A stretch of DNA of 8,945 nucleotides from Dehalococcoidia bacterium. GTDB lineage: Bacteria > Chloroflexota > Dehalococcoidia > Dehalococcoidales > DAOWJC01. Position numbers and translations under genes: made by a program. The stretch lies in assembly GCA_030640595.1 (NCBI GenBank), contig DAOWJC010000107.1:1-8945 (forward strand). Direction: 5' to 3'. Below the pieces are notes generated by a model, which was not told the DNA's origin, did no database searches, and saw only the letters and a program-made list of their open reading frames with translations. Below, one piece after another: positions 6,527 to 8,945 of this stretch (the stretch's first letter is position 1; each line of letters opens with the position of its first letter).

Positions 6527-6555
6527 TTGACTTTTCAGTGGGTAGGCAATATACT
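6527..6555 (+). promoter_or_regulatory. Sigma-70-type promoter of the 174-residue helical protein gene
   Basis: TTGACT (6527-6532) and TATACT (6550-6555) each match five of six consensus bases with the ideal 17-base spacer. Transcription would start near 6562, about 35 bases before the ATG at 6597. The second coiled-coil gene can therefore be expressed independently of the first, even though both lie in the same direction with no obvious terminator between them. Confidence 0.68.
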
Positions 6556-6596
6556 TGTGCCACATTTGTGAGATTTCAGATTAAAGGGGGTATCTT

Positions 6597-7121
6597 ATGG
6601 TAAATCCGAGGGAGCAAGCCAGAAAAACCGAGGGAAAAACTGAAGAGCCGGCGGTGGAACCCGTTGCCGAGGTTCGAGAACAGGCGGCAGAAGCTCTTGC
6701 CGAGGTTCGAGAACAGGCCATGGAACCACTTGCCGAAGTTCTGGGACGAGTTGAGAAGGCCTATGCTGCTTACGTTGAGGCTGAAAGGGAAGTGTCGAGG
6801 GCATATAAGTCAAGTGAACGACAGGTGGAGAAGACTTATAAGGAGGCTGAACAGCGAGCCAATAATGAGTATGAGCAGGTCATAGAACAAGCCTTAAAGG
6901 TTCGCGAGGCGGCCGAGCAGCAAGCCGAGAAGGCATATAAGAAAGCTGAACAGCAAGCCGAAGAAGCAGTTAGGAGAGCTAGAGAGCAAGCCAAGAATGT
7001 TTATGATGAGAGTGCAAGGCAAGCCTTAATAGCCCGTAAGGAGGCTGTAGAGCAAGCCTGGACAGTCCGTGCCGAAACCATAGGGCGGTCTTGGAAAATC
7101 TTTTCCAAGGAAAAGGGGTGA
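6597..7121 (+). CDS. Small hendecad-repeat helical protein
   Basis: No family is recognised. The 174-residue protein is almost entirely predicted helix. Residues 20-52 hold three 11-residue units of the type (A/V)E(A/P)(L/V)AEVREQA. Residues 62-160 hold nine consecutive 11-residue units, such as AEQQAEKAYKK (106-116), AEQQAEEAVRR (117-127) and AREQAKNVYDE (128-138). It is rich in Glu, Gln, Ala, Arg and Lys, with aromatic Tyr at recurrent positions, and ends in a short basic, Trp-containing tail (GRSWKIFSKEKG). There is no signal peptide, membrane segment or Cys. The AAGGGGG ribosome-binding site stands 6 bases before ATG. An 11-residue period gives a nearly straight or slightly right-handed coiled coil, or an amphipathic membrane-binding helix as in apolipoproteins and synuclein. 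Its neighbour is the 25-residue-repeat protein, so a shared scaffold role is possible. It converges on the tubulin-like gene with a 52-base gap. Confidence 0.8.
   Translation: MVNPREQARKTEGKTEEPAVEPVAEVREQAAEALAEVREQAMEPLAEVLGRVEKAYAAYVEAEREVSRAYKSSERQVEKTYKEAEQRANNEYEQVIEQALKVREAAEQQAEKAYKKAEQQAEEAVRRAREQAKNVYDESARQALIARKEAVEQAWTVRAETIGRSWKIFSKEKG
6654..6752 (+). repeat. Three tandem 33-base coding repeats
   Basis: TTGCCGAGGTTCGAGAACAG occurs at 6664 and again at 6697, an exact 33-base offset, and a diverged third copy (TTGCCGAAGTTCTGGGACGA) begins at 6730. They encode three 11-residue units (residues 20-52). The near-perfect identity of the first two copies points to recent duplication of an 11-residue step. 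Confidence 0.85.
6780..7076 (+). repeat. Nine in-phase 33-base units coding hendecads
   Basis: Residues 62-160 of the small helical protein divide into nine 11-residue units with no indels. Most carry Gln, Arg or Glu at position 4 and Ala or Val at position 5. DNA identity between units is low except for parts of 6912-6977, so this array is older than the 6654-6752 copies. Confidence 0.75.
7090..7109. repeat. Perfect 9-base inverted repeat at the end of the small helical gene
   Basis: CTTGGAAAA and TTTTCCAAG flank a 2-base TC centre. It lies inside the last coding codons (WKIFSK), 10 bases before the TGA, where two convergent genes meet. Neither strand has a T tract after it, so it is not a classic terminator, but it is the only strong hairpin near the convergent 3' ends. 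Confidence 0.5.
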
Positions 7122-7173
7122 GAGGGTTCGGGGCAGCTGATACATTGGTAGATGATGGGCTAGGGTGGGGTAA

Positions 7174-8346
7174 TTATAGTAAGGAAGGTATATCCCTAAG
7201 GGCCTCTTCAATTCCTCTGTGTTCGTACTCTATCCCTTGCCACCTCTTCTCATAATAGGAGATATAGCGGAGGGCTTTGGTAAAGTACTCCATGACCTTT
7301 CCCACATTAATGAGCTCAGACAGGATTAAAGTGACATCCAGCGAGCGTTTTCCTCTGGGGTAATCGCCACTCCTTATTATAGCCTCTGTGGCTATACGTT
7401 TTATGGAGGTTCCCATTTCATTAATCATGGTCATATTCATTTCCTCAGGTGGTGCACAGAGGAGATAGAGGGCTTTCTTTGCATCTGAGGGGTTGCACTT
7501 GAGCGATAATTCGCTTATGGCATCGCTCATCACTTGAGTTCCCTTTTCGGTTTCACCAGCCTTCTCCCTGAAATCAGACGTTCCAAAAGGAAACCTAAAA
7601 AACGGTATTTTCGTTTTGCCATAGCCTATTACTGTCCATCCTGACAGAGTCTGTATTATGTCTCCGGCGTCAAGAATCCTTGACCCGATGTATTTGGGCT
7701 TTTTCTCTTCACCGGCGCAAAGTAGGTTGTAGAACGGCTCAACTACCTGGGTGTTTATTTTGGCTAGGTTGCTTTGAATTGAGGAATCCTTTCTAACATA
7801 CCTTTGATTATCAACAAGGAATATTGCATCAGCCACTAGGTAAGCAGATTTGAGACAGGTGGCTGTGTTATAAATAGTTCTTTCCTCCACTTTCTCTTCA
7901 TGCTTAAATGGAAGGACAATAAGATTATATAATGGTTTTTCCACGTAGCGCTCTTTAAGGTATTTCGTTAGTACTGGTATTGCTCCTGAGCCAGTGCCAC
8001 CGGCAGCACCGGCAATCAGTAAGAAGGCGTCTGTCTCTTGGAAATGGCGTGTTGTTTTAATACCATCTAAAATCTTGTCGCCATCTTCTTTAGCTATCTC
8101 AGAACCCAGTTCATTTATTTTACCCACGCCGTGACCACGAGTCTTTTGACCTCCGACGAGGATTCTGTGCTGGTAATCAGGTCTTACGAAGGCTAGCCCG
8201 GTTAAATCAGCAATATCGGTGTTAACAGCGAGGGTGTTAGTGACTATATCAATTCCACGCTGAGCCCGTGCCTTTCTGTTTAGTCGGGCAAACTCATCGG
8301 CAATCCTGCCGCCACATTGTCCGAAACCTATAACTAGTAATTTCAC
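7174..8346 (-). CDS. FtsZ/CetZ-like tubulin-superfamily GTPase
   Basis: Tubulin-superfamily proteins bind GTP and polymerise into filaments. In the 390 residues I see the N-terminal nucleotide loop GFGQCGG (7-13), AVNTD (40-44) like the FtsZ A-I-N-T-D strand, TRGHGVG (69-75) like FtsZ TRGLGAG, the signature loop GAAGGTGSG (113-121), and ILDAGDI (224-230) at the T7-loop position. There D226 and D229 match the catalytic D-x2-D of FtsZ, but the Asn of N-x-D-x2-D is Ile. The C-terminal domain contains ELSLKCNPSDA, GDYPRG and LILSEL. Overall it resembles CetZ-type or other non-canonical archaeal/bacterial forms more than division FtsZ, and it lacks the long flexible linker. It ends in DIPSLL, similar to the FtsZ tail core D-I-P-x-F-L. 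GTG is the start (8344-8346), with AAGGTGG just before it. A paralogue lies 100 bases upstream. Filament formation is inferred from family. Confidence 0.88.
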   Translation of the reverse strand: MKLLVIGFGQCGGRIADEFARLNRKARAQRGIDIVTNTLAVNTDIADLTGLAFVRPDYQHRILVGGQKTRGHGVGKINELGSEIAKEDGDKILDGIKTTRHFQETDAFLLIAGAAGGTGSGAIPVLTKYLKERYVEKPLYNLIVLPFKHEEKVEERTIYNTATCLKSAYLVADAIFLVDNQRYVRKDSSIQSNLAKINTQVVEPFYNLLCAGEEKKPKYIGSRILDAGDIIQTLSGWTVIGYGKTKIPFFRFPFGTSDFREKAGETEKGTQVMSDAISELSLKCNPSDAKKALYLLCAPPEEMNMTMINEMGTSIKRIATEAIIRSGDYPRGKRSLDVTLILSELINVGKVMEYFTKALRYISYYEKRWQGIEYEHRGIEEALRDIPSLL

Positions 8347-8367
8347 TTTCCACCTTGATGCTAGATA

Positions 8368-8396
8368 AGTATATTAGTTTTCAGGCTGGTTCTAAC
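8368..8396 (-). promoter_or_regulatory. Weak candidate promoter before the tubulin-like gene
   Basis: On the minus strand TATACT (8368-8373) matches five of six -10 bases; the best -35 partner at 17 bases, GTTAGA (8391-8396), matches only three. The leader would be about 15 bases. It could give separate expression from the upstream paralogue, but the evidence is thin. Confidence 0.25.
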
Positions 8397-8421
8397 TACA
8401 AAAACACTCTTAAAACGGTAT

Positions 8422-8445
8422 CGAGATGTGGTTCTTTCCACCTCG
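8422..8445 (-). other. Hairpin directly after the upstream paralogue's stop codon
   Basis: On the minus strand CGAG-GTGG pairs with CCAC-CTCG around an AAAGAA loop, with a 2-base bulge (AT). It begins one base after the TAG of the partial tubulin-like gene. It is followed by ATACCGTTTT rather than an immediate T tract, so it may be a weak terminator or an RNA-stability structure between the paralogues. Confidence 0.4.
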
Positions 8446-8446
8446 T

Positions 8447-8945
8447 CTACAGTAGTGACGGTATGTCTTTTCCCACCTCTTCCATGGTTCTAAGTCTGTC
8501 TTCTATTTCCTCTGCCCTCCGTTTGAACTCAGGAATGAGGCTTGTTGATTTACTATAGTAATTCCTGACTTTTTCTACATCGCTAAGTTCGGACAGGATT
8601 AAAGTAACTTCTACAGCGGCTTTTTCCCTGGGGTAATCGCCGTTCCTTATGGTAGCCTTTGGAGCTATACCTCTTAGGTAGTCTCCGAGGTCCTTAACCA
8701 AGTCCATATTCATTTCCTTGGATGGTCCTGACAGGAGATATAGTGCCCGGCCGGCATCACTTGGGTTGCAATTAATTGATAGCTCACTCATTGCTTCGTC
8801 CATTGCCTGAATTCCCTTGTGGATTTCTGCGCTCTTGCTCCTGAAGTCAGACTTTCGGGGTCGGGGAAGGGGAATATTGAACATTGGCACCTCTGCTTTG
8901 CCGTAGCCTATTGCTGTCCATCCGGTCAAAGTCTGTATTATGTCC
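8447..8945 (-). CDS. Second FtsZ/CetZ-like GTPase, C-terminal part (cut by window edge)
   Basis: The frame is open to the right edge, giving 165 visible residues. The first, DIIQTLTGWTAIGYGK, corresponds to the stretch just after the T7 loop of the complete paralogue (from D229), so the GTP-binding domain lies beyond the window. A TTG within this stretch is not a real start. The two copies align along the whole visible length, about half identical by eye, sharing IGYGK, SDFR, ELS, CNPSDA, ALYLL, EMNM, GDYPR, VTLILSEL and the terminal DIPSLL. The main difference is a longer Pro/Arg-rich loop (PLPRPRKSDFR) and a more charged last helix (KRRAEEIEDRLRTMEE). Lying 100 bases upstream of the complete copy on the same strand, it is probably co-transcribed with it and arose by tandem duplication. 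Confidence 0.88.
   Translation of the reverse strand, partial: DIIQTLTGWTAIGYGKAEVPMFNIPLPRPRKSDFRSKSAEIHKGIQAMDEAMSELSINCNPSDAGRALYLLSGPSKEMNMDLVKDLGDYLRGIAPKATIRNGDYPREKAAVEVTLILSELSDVEKVRNYYSKSTSLIPEFKRRAEEIEDRLRTMEEVGKDIPSLL

Noticed and set aside
8447..8929. A stand-alone short gene starting at TTG 8927-8929
   Set aside because: The frame continues upstream to the window edge with residues matching the paralogue, so this is the tail of a longer gene and not a truncated one.

Overview
The window looks like chromosomal DNA of a bacterium, most probably a member of the Chloroflexota (Dehalococcoidia-like). This rests on recalled resemblance of the RecO, DnaX and tubulin-like proteins to that group and is an inference, not a search result. 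Base composition is moderate except for one AT-rich gene (1327-1875). Starts include ATG, TTG (recR) and GTG (tubulin-like gene), and several promoters fit the sigma-70 consensus.

Left half (1-4520), all on the minus strand and read right to left: dnaX (clamp-loader subunit), ybaB/ebfC (nucleoid-associated protein) and recR form a compact operon. dnaX and ybaB overlap by 4 bases, ybaB and recR are 21 bases apart, and the operon ends in a hairpin terminator at 1945-1969. Beyond a second hairpin come an AT-rich gene for a DEDD-type exonuclease-like protein that lacks the expected last catalytic Asp, then recO 11 bases further on, then the 5' part of lysS running off the left edge. This half is ordinary housekeeping, apart from the exonuclease-like gene placed between recR and recO.

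Right half (4521-8945): a 185-base divergent spacer carries a promoter for dnaX and a good promoter for a plus-strand gene. That gene encodes a 593-residue alanine-rich protein made almost wholly of 25-residue alpha-helical repeats (sixteen exact-length units, then units lengthened by 11 and 22 residues) with a highly acidic tail. A second plus-strand gene with its own near-consensus promoter encodes a 174-residue helical protein built of 11-residue repeats. Converging on them from the right edge are two tandem minus-strand genes of the FtsZ/CetZ/tubulin superfamily. One is complete (390 residues, with GTP-binding loop and T7-loop acidic residues). The other is cut by the window edge, leaving only its C-terminal domain. 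Both end in the same peptide, DIPSLL, which resembles the core of the FtsZ C-terminal anchor-binding peptide.

The most interesting reading is that the two repeat coiled-coil proteins and the two tubulin-like GTPases form an undescribed cytoskeletal or membrane-shaping set. Only adjacency and protein type support this, so it is a hypothesis. No tRNA, rRNA, CRISPR array, transposase or attachment site was seen, and no gene-free stretch exceeds 300 bases.
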